Below are positions 45,948-55,090 of a DNA stretch of 64,000 nucleotides, piece after piece. Under the pieces are notes generated by a model, which searched no databases, was not told the DNA's origin, and saw nothing but the letters and a program-made list of their open reading frames with translations. This DNA comes from JBCAWW01 sp045106675. GTDB taxonomy: Bacteria > Bacteroidota > Bacteroidia > J057. Position 1 is the stretch's first letter, and each line of letters starts with the position of its first letter. The position numbers and the translations under genes were made by a program. Location: assembly GCA_045106675.1 (NCBI GenBank), contig JBGCFA010000041.1, positions 1 to 64,000 on the forward strand, in the 5' to 3' direction.

Positions 45948-47978
45948 CTAAACCCGCTTATCTTTCAATAAAGACTGGTAGGCAAACATCTCATCGCGCA
46001 AACGTGCTGCTTCGATAAAGTTAAGTTCTTTGGCAGCGACCTCCATTTCCTTGCGGATATTGGAGACTTTGCGTTTGAGTTCATCGGCGGTCATATACTC
46101 GGCAGCGGCTTCGGCAGCAACCCCTACTTTTTCTTCAAATTCTTCGAAGGTCTTGGCCCGGCTTCCTAGTGCATCTTCAAAGACATCTTTGGTTTCACGA
46201 CGAACTGATTTGGGTACAATTCCATGCTCTTTATTGTAGGCAGTTTGCTTTTCGCGACGGTAATCAGTTTCGTCCAAAAGCTGCTGCATCGAACGAGTAA
46301 CTTTGTCTGCATATAAGATAACTCGGCCTTCAAGGTGACGAGCGGCACGACCAGCAGTTTGGATGAGCGACTGCGCCGAACGCAAAAACCCTTCTTTATC
46401 TGCGTCCAAAATTGCCACCAATGAAACCTCTGGTAAATCCAATCCTTCTCGGAGCAAGTTGACCCCTACCAATACATCAAATACCCCGTTCCGCAAGTCG
46501 CGGATAATATCTACACGATCCAATGAGTCAATATCAGAGTGGATATAGCGAGAGTTAATCCCCAAATCCATCAAGTATTTGGTCAGTTCCTCTGACATAC
46601 GCTTGGTCAGAGTGGTCACCAATACTCGGTTGCCTTTTTTGACTTCATTGTCAACTTCGTCTAAGAGATCGTCCACCTGATTGATACAAGGCCTGATCTC
46701 ACATGGCGGATCGAGTAGGCCAGTCGGACGTACAATCTGCTCCACCACGACACCAGCGCTCTCTTGCAGCTCATAGTCTGAAGGCGTGGCACTCATATAG
46801 ATGATCTGATTGACCAGCGAGTTAAATTCTTCAAACTTCTGTGGGCGGTTGTCGAGCGCTGAGGGCAATCTAAAACCGTGCTCTACGAGGGTCAGCTTAC
46901 GCGAACGATCACCTCCATACATCCCTCTGACTTGCGGGATGGTTACGTGGCTTTCATCAATCACCAGCAAAAAGTCTTCTGGAAAATAATCGATCAAACA
47001 ATAAGGTCGGCTACCCTGTTCACGTCGCGAGAGATAACGGGAATAATTTTCTATCCCAGAGCAATAACCCAATTCGCGCATCATTTCGAGGTCAAACTCA
47101 GTGCGTTCCTTGAGGCGATTGGCTTCAACATAAAGCCCTTGGGCTTCAAAATATTCTACCTGTTTGATGAGATCAGCCTGAATCTCTTCGACCGCGATAT
47201 TGAGGTTTTCCCTGCGGGTAACGAATAGGTTGGCAGGATATAAGGTATAGTCTCTCAGGTTTTCGGTCTTCTTACCCGTCCCGAGGTCGAAGCGATAAAT
47301 CTTTTCGATCTCGTCCCCAAAAAACATGAAACGAACGCCAAAATCGTCATAGGCGGGATAGACATCTATCGTATCACCTTTGACCCGAAAGTTACCCGGC
47401 TCTAGATTGAGTTGAGTCCGACTATAAAACAGTTTCACCAATTTGTCAAGAAACATATTCTGACTGATGGTCTGTCCTACGGTAGCGTAATAGACATTTG
47501 CTTCAAAATCCTCTGGCTTACCAATACCATAAATAGAGGAAACCGAAGCGACAACGATTACGTCCCTTCTGTTCATACAAAGGGCAGTCGTGGCGCGAAG
47601 GCGCAGCTTCTCGATATCTTGATTGATCGCGAGATCCTTTTCGATATAGGTATTGGTAGTCGGAATAAAGGCCTCCGGCTGATAATAATCATAGTAGGAG
47701 ATAAAGTACTCCACCATATTGTTGGGGAAGAACTCCTTGAATTCTCCATAAAGCTGAGCGGCAAGCGTTTTATTATGACTGATAATGAGGGTCGGCCGAT
47801 TGAGTTGAGCGATCACATTGGCGGTCGTGAAGGTTTTACCAGAACCCGTCACCCCCAATAGTACCTGATGCTTCTCATTATTTTCGATGCCATCAATCAA
47901 TTGGCGAATGGCCTCGGGTTGATCGCCTGAAGGCTCAAAAGGAGCGTTCAGTTCAAATTTATGTTCAGTTTCTGCCAT
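45948..47978 (-). CDS. uvrB: Excinuclease ABC subunit B
   Basis: 676 residues from ATG 47978 (MAETEHKFEL); a frame extending to 48059 would add 27 residues not seen in UvrB. Walker A is LGVTGSGKTFT, the beta-hairpin region YYDYYQPEAF, helicase motifs LVIDESH, ATPSDYE and NLLREGLDLPEVSLV, QTAGRAARHLEG. The C-terminal UVR domain (IRKEMEVAAKELNFIEAARLRDEM) binds UvrC. Together with UvrA and UvrC, which are elsewhere, it performs nucleotide excision repair. It is divergent from a small membrane-protein gene across 112 bases. Confidence 0.97.
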   Translation of the reverse strand: MAETEHKFELNAPFEPSGDQPEAIRQLIDGIENNEKHQVLLGVTGSGKTFTTANVIAQLNRPTLIISHNKTLAAQLYGEFKEFFPNNMVEYFISYYDYYQPEAFIPTTNTYIEKDLAINQDIEKLRLRATTALCMNRRDVIVVASVSSIYGIGKPEDFEANVYYATVGQTISQNMFLDKLVKLFYSRTQLNLEPGNFRVKGDTIDVYPAYDDFGVRFMFFGDEIEKIYRFDLGTGKKTENLRDYTLYPANLFVTRRENLNIAVEEIQADLIKQVEYFEAQGLYVEANRLKERTEFDLEMMRELGYCSGIENYSRYLSRREQGSRPYCLIDYFPEDFLLVIDESHVTIPQVRGMYGGDRSRKLTLVEHGFRLPSALDNRPQKFEEFNSLVNQIIYMSATPSDYELQESAGVVVEQIVRPTGLLDPPCEIRPCINQVDDLLDEVDNEVKKGNRVLVTTLTKRMSEELTKYLMDLGINSRYIHSDIDSLDRVDIIRDLRNGVFDVLVGVNLLREGLDLPEVSLVAILDADKEGFLRSAQSLIQTAGRAARHLEGRVILYADKVTRSMQQLLDETDYRREKQTAYNKEHGIVPKSVRRETKDVFEDALGSRAKTFEEFEEKVGVAAEAAAEYMTADELKRKVSNIRKEMEVAAKELNFIEAARLRDEMFAYQSLLKDKRV

Positions 47979-48090
47979 GTATTTCGGAAAAATGGTGCGG
48001 ACCTCATAGTACGTCGGTCGGACATTGAAGTTACGAAATTTTGGCTTGTCCTTAAGCAACCCAATCCGCCAAAAAACACACCCTTATAAT

Positions 48091-48348
48091 ATGGTAACTT
48101 TACTACTCCCGTTTTCTTTGATTGGTCTTATAATGGCTTTCTGGATATTACCCAGAGTGCGTGAAGAACGATATTCCATCTGGCCTTGGCTGATTGGATT
48201 GTTCCTGATTTGGCCGCTTTTTGTATTGATCGCTGGTTGGCGTTTCGATGAGCCTAATTTTCAGATCGCTGGCAGTATCGGTATTGTGATCTTGGTGTTT
48301 ACAATTCTCATGTTTTCAGGGAAGTCGTTTTTGAATTTTGGGATTTAG
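48091..48348 (+). CDS. Small membrane protein of unknown function
   Basis: 85 residues from ATG 48091; the longer frame to 48025 would overlap the upstream region of uvrB and adds a non-membrane stretch. About three membrane spans (LLLPFSLIGLIMAFWIL, WLIGLFLIWPLFVLIAGW, GSIGIVILVFTILMF) separated by short charged loops (PRVREER). No family was recognised. Composition and hydrophobicity look like a real small inner-membrane protein, but nothing else supports it. Confidence 0.55.
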   Translation: MVTLLLPFSLIGLIMAFWILPRVREERYSIWPWLIGLFLIWPLFVLIAGWRFDEPNFQIAGSIGIVILVFTILMFSGKSFLNFGI

Positions 48349-48461
48349 CTTGGGTTAAAAAAAAAATCAGTGGACTAAAACCAAAATCAAACACTTCCAG
48401 ACTATCCGAATTTTTCATACCTTGAAGTAAGGCGCAAATCGCCGATCCACTAACTGCTACT

Positions 48462-50381
48462 ATGGGAGATTTAAATGTAACTGCCGTTCGCAGCCGCGAA
48501 GAGCAACAGCAATTCGTTCGTTATTTGATCAAAGACATACAGGCCATGGAGCGCATGCTCAAGGAAGGCTGGTTTGAAAAAGACCCCATCCGTATTGGCG
48601 CTGAACAAGAAATGTGTTTAGTCGATAAACATATGAAACCGCTTCACCTCAATCTCGAAGCGCTCAAAAGCATCGGCAGCGACGAATTCACTTCCGAATT
48701 AGCCAATTTCAATCTCGAAGCCAATCTCAAACCACTCAACTTTAGTGGCAAGTCGCTTTCGGAGATGCACAATAATCTCCGCGAAGCGCTCGATCATGCC
48801 AGTGATAAGGTCAAAGACCTAGGAGCTAAGATCTTGTTGGCAGGTATCTTGCCAACCATTCGCAAAGCAGATGTTGAGATCGCCAATATTACTCCTCTAG
48901 ATCGCTATCGTGCCTTGATGGACGGACTCAAAAATCTGCGTGGAGAAGACTTTGAATTACGCATCAGTGGCATCGATGAGCTCAATCTCCAACAAGATAC
49001 TGCGATGTTGGAAGCCTGTAATACTAGTTTCCAAGTTCATTTGCAGGTCAATCCCGAGGAGTTTGTCCAAAAATATAACTTTGCCCAAGCCTTGGCGGGC
49101 CCAGTAATGGCTGTGTCCGTGAATTCGCCGCTTTTGTTTGGTCGTAGACTTTGGAGCGAGACTCGAATCGCGCTTTTCCAGCAGTCTATTGATATCCGAA
49201 CTTTTACCGATCACTTCCGTGAACGTAGCCCAAGGGTAACTTTTGGAAGCGATTGGCTGCAAAACTCCATTTTGGAGATCTATAAAGAAGATATCTCGCG
49301 TTTTCAAGTTCTCCTTACTACTGATGTGGACGAAGATGTTTTCGCCCTATTAGAAGCAGGCAAAACGCCGAAACTACGTGCTCTCAATATTCACAACTCT
49401 ACTGTTTATCGCTGGAATCGTCCTTGTTACGGCATTTCGCCGAACGGCCAGCCCCATATGCGCATCGAAAACCGCATTTTCCCTGCAGGTCCTTCTGTCC
49501 CAGACGCGATGGCCAATGCTGCATTCTGGCTGGGTCTCATGAATGGTATGGATGACGAATGTGTCGATATCACGAAAGAATTAGACTTCACTGATGCCAA
49601 GGCTAACTTTTTTGCAGCAGCACGCTTTGGTATGGATACCCAACTTACTTGGCGCAAGAATCGGAAAATTTCGCCTGCACAATTGATCCTAGAAGAACTT
49701 CTCCCCATCGCGGAGCATGGGTTAAACAAAGCTAATATTGACAAAACCGATAGTGCTTATTATCTAGATATCATCCGTGAACGAGCTAAAACAGGTAAGA
49801 CAGGTTCTTCTTGGATACTCAGTTCTTATCGTCAACTCAAAAACGAAGGCCTCGGACGTGATGAAGTGATCTCATCAGTTACTGCGGCTATATATGACCA
49901 TCAAACTCAAGGTAAGCCGGTACATGAATGGGAGCTCGCCCACGGCAAGCACATAGACTACAAACCTACTGCCATGCTGGTGGAAGAGTTTATGCAGACC
50001 GATCTCATTACGGTACAAGAGGATGATGTCGTTGACTTAGCGGCAAGCATGATGGACTGGCGCCGCCTTCGCCACATTGCCGTTGAAAATCAAAGCGGTC
50101 AGCTTGTAGGACTGGTGACAGCACGCATTCTCTTGCGTTACTTCGCACAACGCAATATCTCAGACGATCAATCAGAACATCTGACAATCAAAGATATCAT
50201 GCGGGTTGACCCCCAAACGATCAATCCAGAGGATACCATATTCAAAGCAATGGAAATCATGGATGCAAAAAAACTGGGTTGTCTTCCCGTCATCAAAAAT
50301 GGTAAATTAGCTGGCATGATTACAGAGATGGAGTTTTTAGCCATTTCTCGCAATCTCATGGAACGATTACGCAATACCTGA
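48462..50381 (+). CDS. GCS2-like carboxylate-amine ligase fused to a CBS pair
   Basis: 639 residues. The N-terminal about 480 residues resemble the glutamate-cysteine ligase type 2 / YbdK fold: RIGAEQEMCLVDKHMKPLHLN, FTSELANFNLEANLKPL, ITPLDRYRAL and, near the middle, HMRIENRIFPAGPSVPDAMA with the R-x-E-x-R cluster. Two CBS domains follow (about 508-565, VEEFMQTDLITVQEDD; about 576-635, IKDIMRVDPQTINPED). CBS pairs usually bind adenine nucleotides and regulate attached enzymes, so allosteric control of an ATP-dependent ligase is likely (inference). The next gene starts 3 bases on, suggesting co-transcription. Confidence 0.85.
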   Translation: MGDLNVTAVRSREEQQQFVRYLIKDIQAMERMLKEGWFEKDPIRIGAEQEMCLVDKHMKPLHLNLEALKSIGSDEFTSELANFNLEANLKPLNFSGKSLSEMHNNLREALDHASDKVKDLGAKILLAGILPTIRKADVEIANITPLDRYRALMDGLKNLRGEDFELRISGIDELNLQQDTAMLEACNTSFQVHLQVNPEEFVQKYNFAQALAGPVMAVSVNSPLLFGRRLWSETRIALFQQSIDIRTFTDHFRERSPRVTFGSDWLQNSILEIYKEDISRFQVLLTTDVDEDVFALLEAGKTPKLRALNIHNSTVYRWNRPCYGISPNGQPHMRIENRIFPAGPSVPDAMANAAFWLGLMNGMDDECVDITKELDFTDAKANFFAAARFGMDTQLTWRKNRKISPAQLILEELLPIAEHGLNKANIDKTDSAYYLDIIRERAKTGKTGSSWILSSYRQLKNEGLGRDEVISSVTAAIYDHQTQGKPVHEWELAHGKHIDYKPTAMLVEEFMQTDLITVQEDDVVDLAASMMDWRRLRHIAVENQSGQLVGLVTARILLRYFAQRNISDDQSEHLTIKDIMRVDPQTINPEDTIFKAMEIMDAKKLGCLPVIKNGKLAGMITEMEFLAISRNLMERLRNT

Positions 50382-50384
50382 TAG

Positions 50385-51509
50385 ATGAAAATCGGCTTTG
50401 AGGCCAAACGTGCCTTTCAAAACTTTACGGGTTTAGGCAATTACAGCCGCACTTTACTGACAGACTTACAGGCGAGTTTTCCTCAACACCAATACCATCT
50501 ATATAGTCCGCGGCTCACCCGCAATGAGCGTACAGAGCCCTTATTTGCGGCGGATCGGTTTCATTTACATCCTCCTAGCATCGCTTTCAAAGCATGGTGG
50601 CGGAGTCGTGGCATGCTCAGCGATCTCGTACGCGATCAGATAGACGTTTTCCATGGCTTGAGTCATGAACTCCCCTTTGGCATACACCAGCAAAAGATCA
50701 AGTCAGTCGTTACGATCCACGATTTAATATTTTATCCCTATCCTCATCAATATGGGGTTTGGGATCGACAGGTCTATCATTACAAATTTCGCTACGCTTG
50801 TCAAAAGGCCGATCATATCATCGCGATTAGCGAAAGCACCAAGCGAGATATCCTGCAATATTATCAAGTGCCCTCAAGCAAGGTTTCGGTGATCTATCAG
50901 GCTTGTAGCCCTATTTTTTATCAGGAGCACTCCTTCGGAGAACGCCAGGCCGTATCGAATCGCTGGCAACTCCCTCCCGACTATTTTCTCTATGTCGGAT
51001 CGGTGATCGAACGCAAAAATTTGATCTTAATTCTGCAAGCCCTTAAGCAATTTTCCTTAAGCGGAAAGGTGCCACAATTAGTCGTTCTCGGAGGAGGAGG
51101 AAAATACTACCGTCAAATGCAGGCCAAAGTCAATGAAATGGGCTTATCAACCCATGTCAAATGGCTCAAAGATATCCCATTTACCGACTTTCCCGCTATC
51201 TACCAAAATGCAAGGGGCTTGATTTACCCTTCTTATTATGAAGGCTTTGGATTGCCCGTATTGGAGGCATTAGCGTCATCTTTACCCGTGATAACTTCCA
51301 CTCGTTCTTCTTTACCCGAGGCTGGAGGTCCCGCTAGTATCTATATAGAGCCCAATAGGGTAGAGGATTTGATTGACGCTATGCGAACGCTGCTAAACGA
51401 TCCTGCAAAGCGGCAAGAAATGATCACTATTGGCAGAGAGCATGCCGCGAAATTCAATCAAGCTGAGCAATCGGATAAACTGATGAAGGTTTATCAAAAT
51501 CTATTTTGA
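50385..51509 (+). CDS. GT4-family glycosyltransferase
   Basis: 374 residues. N-terminal GFEAKRAFQNFTGLGNYSRTLLTDL is the acceptor-side start of GT4 enzymes; IDVFHGLSHELPF and VVTIHDLIFYPYPHQY are conserved blocks of the mannosyl-/rhamnosyltransferase-like subgroup. The C-terminal domain has FLYVGSVIERKNL, LVVLGGGGKYY and YYEGFGLPVLEALASSLPV, which holds the E-x7-E nucleotide-sugar motif. It likely builds polysaccharide or glycolipid on the inner face of the membrane. It sits 3 bases downstream of the GCS2-CBS gene. Confidence 0.93.
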   Translation: MKIGFEAKRAFQNFTGLGNYSRTLLTDLQASFPQHQYHLYSPRLTRNERTEPLFAADRFHLHPPSIAFKAWWRSRGMLSDLVRDQIDVFHGLSHELPFGIHQQKIKSVVTIHDLIFYPYPHQYGVWDRQVYHYKFRYACQKADHIIAISESTKRDILQYYQVPSSKVSVIYQACSPIFYQEHSFGERQAVSNRWQLPPDYFLYVGSVIERKNLILILQALKQFSLSGKVPQLVVLGGGGKYYRQMQAKVNEMGLSTHVKWLKDIPFTDFPAIYQNARGLIYPSYYEGFGLPVLEALASSLPVITSTRSSLPEAGGPASIYIEPNRVEDLIDAMRTLLNDPAKRQEMITIGREHAAKFNQAEQSDKLMKVYQNLF

Positions 51510-51835
51510 ATTGCCTTTAGAAAGTTAATCGTTCCGCAAAGCGATGGGAAAGGAATTAAAGATGCTTCGGCTATCGCTCAGCATGACTGATAAATTTTAA
51601 TGTCACATTGAGCTTGTCGAAATGCCTTTAAGGAATTAAACGTTCTGCGAAGCAATAAGAAATCTACTGTTTATACAAAACAGCGACTTCTCCCTGCGTG
51701 GAACACGCTTTCGAACGAGCGCAGCGAGGAGAAATCTCAAATCGCCCCAAATCTGAAACTTCTCCCTTCGGAGAACGATGCCCTTTTTAGAATTGCCCAA
51801 ATCTGAGACTTCTCCCTTCGGTTCGAAGGGTGCAA
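51510..51835. repeat. 326-base gap filled with composite repeats (copy 3, inverted)
   Basis: From left to right: palindrome word CGTTCCGCAAAGCG (51530), GATGCTTCGG and TTGTCGAAATGCCTTT blocks related to 41606, palindrome CGTTCTGCGAAGC (51641), then CTTCTCCCTTCGGAGAACG and GACTTCTCCCTTCGG blocks that are the reverse complement of those at 26330 and 34441. No gene was seen. Confidence 0.75.
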
Positions 51836-54490
51836 TCACTGCACGACGATTTTTTTCATGCGAGATTCAACAGGTCCATCCCATTGGATATAGTAGATGC
51901 CTGCATTCCAGTCATCATTTCGAATTTGTAGTTGCCGCCAATCTGGCCCCGTAATCATCGTTTTTTGAAAAACAGTCTGTCCTGCCAGATTAATCACGCT
52001 AAGCGCAACCTTACCGCTCCCTTCACTCCGATAGCGCAAATCCAAAGGACGAGTGGGGCCGGGAGTAAGCTCAATACGTAAGGCATCCGTCATTTGAGAG
52101 AGTGTTTTGAGCTCGCTATAAGATGATTGCCCTTGCACATTTTCCCATCGCACTCTATAGACAGCTGTGCCGCTTTGTAGATGCTGAAACTCTTGATCAC
52201 TAAATTCATACTCCTGCATGCCCTCGGTAGGTCCTCTAGCCACTATACGTCCGATGGTTTCGTAACGAATACCGTCTTCTGATCGCATTATGTAATAATA
52301 GCCAGACTCTTTCTCCTGAGTCGTAACCCAAGAAACTTTCACTTCATCTTCGATAACTTGGGCTTGAAAACGAGCCCAGTGAATCTGTGAGATACGAGAA
52401 CTTTGATTTACCGAGAAATTGAGCGCGTTTTGCACTCCTCCTCCTAGATATCCGCTGAAGTCAACAATACGCATATCTTTCCCCACCGAAGCAATACCTG
52501 CTGGTAGGGAGGTAGTATCTAACTCAATTAGATATTGCGAGGAAGCATAGCCTTGCCATTGATATTTGCCTTCTAAATCAGTACTCAAAGTCTGGAGCAA
52601 CCAATCTGTCAAATCTAGCTTAGCATTTTGGTTTTGATCTTCATACAAATGTAGGCGGATATTGGGGTAGGCGATTTCTTTTTCATCTTGTTTTCCATTG
52701 GCATTTCGGTCAAAAAACACTTGGCCTTCGATATGATGTGGCGGTGCTAATAAACAGCCACATTGTGTCATCTGTAATTGCTTGGAAAAGGGCTTCAGTA
52801 TTTTGCTCTCCATCGTCAGTGGGTTGAATTCGATCAAGAGATTGGAGAGTTCTGGTAGATTTTGAGAACCCGTAACCAGTAATAATTTACCAGAGGGCAA
52901 AGCACTAAGGTTGATGACTTCTTGGACAGGCCTACCTTGAACGATCAAGTTTCCTAAAGACTCTATCTCTCCATCAGATATGTTGATACTCCACATCTCG
53001 ACACTTTTGGGAGAGGATTGGACCAAGGCAAATAGTTTTTGACCTGGCTCAAATACAGCGAGTTGTAAAATCTTTTGATTGCGGAGTTCGGCAAAGCCGA
53101 CCAAGGAAATAGGATGCTCGATCACAGTCTCAGTGATAGGATCTATCGGCAAAACATATCCAGCTTGGTCAATTGCCCAAAGTTCAGCTTTGGTAGCTTG
53201 GGTGCTGATAGCTGCAAAGGATGATTTGTGCTTGATACGAAGCTTTTGAAAGCCGCCTTGCGGAACGCTTACGATCCCAATTTTTCCTTGATATAATCCG
53301 TACAAATGGTTTTGTCCCCATTTGAGTTGAGTAGCCTCTATACTGGGGCGTTCCGCGAGCGGGAAAGTATGAAAAATCCCCGAATGCCAATTGAGAGAAG
53401 CCATACGGCCTTCTTTTGTCATAGCTAAACAAACAGGCGGTACGCCGGGATAAGCCAATTGGACACCTTGATGATTATTGAAGGCTAAGCTAAAACTCTG
53501 TTTGGTTTTATTAGCGGAGGAGTACGCTGGATCAATGCTCAACAAATAAGCATGATCCGGAATTTTATAATGAACAACTAGTTGGGGCGCGTGTTCGGCA
53601 CTAGAATAGGCTTCTTTCAATCCGTCTTTACCTTCAACCACAAGAGAAATGCTCTGTTTACCACTGCTCATTAAAACTTGGATCACTTTACTTAGGTCAG
53701 GACTCTGATATAGGTGATCTTTTTTCCAGTTGCCGCATTCCCAAAGCACGCTTTGTTCTGTATAGGGATCGATATCCTCTGTTTCAATGCTTTCAGGTTT
53801 ATATTTTTCACCAAAAATCCAAAACACAGGTCGTTCGTGATTATTGCCCGCTGCACGAAAACGTAAGAACGCATGATGAATTTCAGCATCTTTGGGGAAT
53901 TGGATATTGTCGAAGCGCAAAGTGGTAAGATTACTGACACCACCATCTCCGCCTAGACTGATATATGATTCTCCTACTCTTACACTCCCACTGATCGTAT
54001 TGGTTTGGATTTCATGCTTCGGATCACGCACTCTTGCGACCATAGTCCGGCCATGTGAGATATTAACATTAAATTTACCTTCAGCATCGGTAAGGCAACT
54101 AGCTAATTGTAAATCTTGCTCATCAAGTCGCTGGTTGTCATTGAGGTCAGTGTATATATTGAGTTTGACAAAGGGTAGTAGCTGCTCTTTGTCGCTCATT
54201 TGCTGGTTGCCATCGGCATCCATATAGATGACTCCTTCTATTTTGTGTTCAGCATTGCTGTAAAGCAAATCTGCCCTATCGAAGATATAAAAGCTCATAC
54301 TGCACAGAATTAACCCATAAACTGCCCCTTTGAGGTATTTATTTTGGGTTACTGCCCTAAACCGATTCCGATTTATAGGACGCAAAATCTGGAGAACTTG
54401 CGGGTTCGATTCAGACTCCTGGGGTTTTCGTGGTAGATGCTGCTTCATAGAACTACAAAGTGCCACAAGTCCAGAATATATTCCAGTCAT
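51836..54490 (-). CDS. T9SS type A protein with SdrD-B-like domains and signal anchor
   Basis: 884 residues if started at ATG 54490; ATG 54448 gives 870. The only hydrophobic segment (YLKGAVYGLILCSMSFYIF, about residue 53) is far from the start, so a long n-region or a later start is implied. Two SdrD-B-like domains (GVIYMDADGNQQMSDKEQLL; GQVFFDRNANGKQDEKEIAY), a DNRLRE/CBM96-like domain (SYISLGGDGGVSNLTTLRF to LRFRAAGNN), a propeller-like region (residues about 320-560) and an FN3-like part follow. The tail (LSVINLAGQTVFQK to KKIVVQ) is a type A sorting domain. It is probably surface-exposed; its ligand is unknown. Confidence 0.82.
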   Translation of the reverse strand: MTGIYSGLVALCSSMKQHLPRKPQESESNPQVLQILRPINRNRFRAVTQNKYLKGAVYGLILCSMSFYIFDRADLLYSNAEHKIEGVIYMDADGNQQMSDKEQLLPFVKLNIYTDLNDNQRLDEQDLQLASCLTDAEGKFNVNISHGRTMVARVRDPKHEIQTNTISGSVRVGESYISLGGDGGVSNLTTLRFDNIQFPKDAEIHHAFLRFRAAGNNHERPVFWIFGEKYKPESIETEDIDPYTEQSVLWECGNWKKDHLYQSPDLSKVIQVLMSSGKQSISLVVEGKDGLKEAYSSAEHAPQLVVHYKIPDHAYLLSIDPAYSSANKTKQSFSLAFNNHQGVQLAYPGVPPVCLAMTKEGRMASLNWHSGIFHTFPLAERPSIEATQLKWGQNHLYGLYQGKIGIVSVPQGGFQKLRIKHKSSFAAISTQATKAELWAIDQAGYVLPIDPITETVIEHPISLVGFAELRNQKILQLAVFEPGQKLFALVQSSPKSVEMWSINISDGEIESLGNLIVQGRPVQEVINLSALPSGKLLLVTGSQNLPELSNLLIEFNPLTMESKILKPFSKQLQMTQCGCLLAPPHHIEGQVFFDRNANGKQDEKEIAYPNIRLHLYEDQNQNAKLDLTDWLLQTLSTDLEGKYQWQGYASSQYLIELDTTSLPAGIASVGKDMRIVDFSGYLGGGVQNALNFSVNQSSRISQIHWARFQAQVIEDEVKVSWVTTQEKESGYYYIMRSEDGIRYETIGRIVARGPTEGMQEYEFSDQEFQHLQSGTAVYRVRWENVQGQSSYSELKTLSQMTDALRIELTPGPTRPLDLRYRSEGSGKVALSVINLAGQTVFQKTMITGPDWRQLQIRNDDWNAGIYYIQWDGPVESRMKKIVVQ

Positions 54491-54554
54491 TTAAAATTAC
54501 AATATTACATAATAAATACCGCTTAAGTATTGATGTAAGCTTGTGAGATTTTTT

Positions 54555-54596
54555 GACAAAAAAGAAAATCCCGACCTGCAAAAGCAGGCCGGGATT
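54555..54596 (-). terminator. Terminator of the helical lipoprotein gene
   Basis: AATCCCGACCTGC pairs with GCAGGCCGGGATT (one mismatch) around an AAAA loop; on the minus strand it is followed by TTTTCTTTTTT. It lies 20 bases past the stop. Confidence 0.85.
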
Positions 54597-54615
54597 CATT
54601 TTTTAAATAAAAAAA

Positions 54616-54936
54616 TTAGTTGCCGTCGCCGTCAGTAGCGTCTTTCACTTTTTCTTTTACTTCATCAGCGGCATCACCAGCAGTTTCCATTGCTTTGTCT
54701 GCAGCATCACCAACTGCTTCGCCTGCATTTTCCATTGCTTCGCCAGTCGCTTCAGCAGCATTTTCCATGGCATCGCCAGTGGCTTCAGCAGCATCTTCAA
54801 CCATGTCGCCAGCTTTGTCAGCGGCATTCTCAATTTTGTCCATTGCTTTCTCTGCAGCGGTTTCTTCACCACAACCGACAGCAACGAATGCTAGGACGAG
54901 TACCATCCCAAGCATGTGTAACCAGTTTGTTTTCAT
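54616..54936 (-). CDS. Small lipoprotein with alanine-rich amphipathic repeats
   Basis: 106 residues. MLGMVLVLAFVAVGCGEET is a lipoprotein signal with lipobox VAVGC. The mature part is one long helix with an approximate 11-residue period (AADKAGDMVEDAAEATGDAM, ENAAEATGEAMENAGEAV), rich in Ala, Glu, Asp, Lys and Met. Such repeats resemble LEA or apolipoprotein-like amphipathic helices that lie on membranes. A 106-codon open frame on the opposite strand is a codon-bias shadow. It has its own promoter and terminator, so it is a single-gene unit. A role in envelope stress or membrane support is possible but not shown. Confidence 0.8.
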   Translation of the reverse strand: MKTNWLHMLGMVLVLAFVAVGCGEETAAEKAMDKIENAADKAGDMVEDAAEATGDAMENAAEATGEAMENAGEAVGDAADKAMETAGDAADEVKEKVKDATDGDGN

Positions 54937-54958
54937 TTGATTAGGTATTAATTCTTTA

Positions 54959-54991
54959 CAAAACTAAATATTATAATTTGATAATCGCAAA
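54959..54991 (-). promoter_or_regulatory. Bacteroidota-type promoter of the lipoprotein gene
   Basis: On the minus strand TTTG (54988-54991), a 21-base spacer, then TAGTTTTG (54959-54966): exact -33/-7 match, ending 22 bases before the ATG. The expected leader is short and A+T rich. Confidence 0.7.
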
Positions 54992-55090
54992 TATTCGACT
55001 CAAAAAATAAAAGTGCCTCCAGTAGCTAATCTACGGAGTAATATGCCCTCTGGCACATAAATGATGCCAGAAGATAGTATTGAGACGGGA

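Noticed and set aside
54620..54940. Open frame of 106 codons on the plus strand opposite the lipoprotein gene
   Set aside because: It mirrors the Ala/Glu-rich repeats of the real gene; the minus-strand frame has a lipobox, promoter and terminator.
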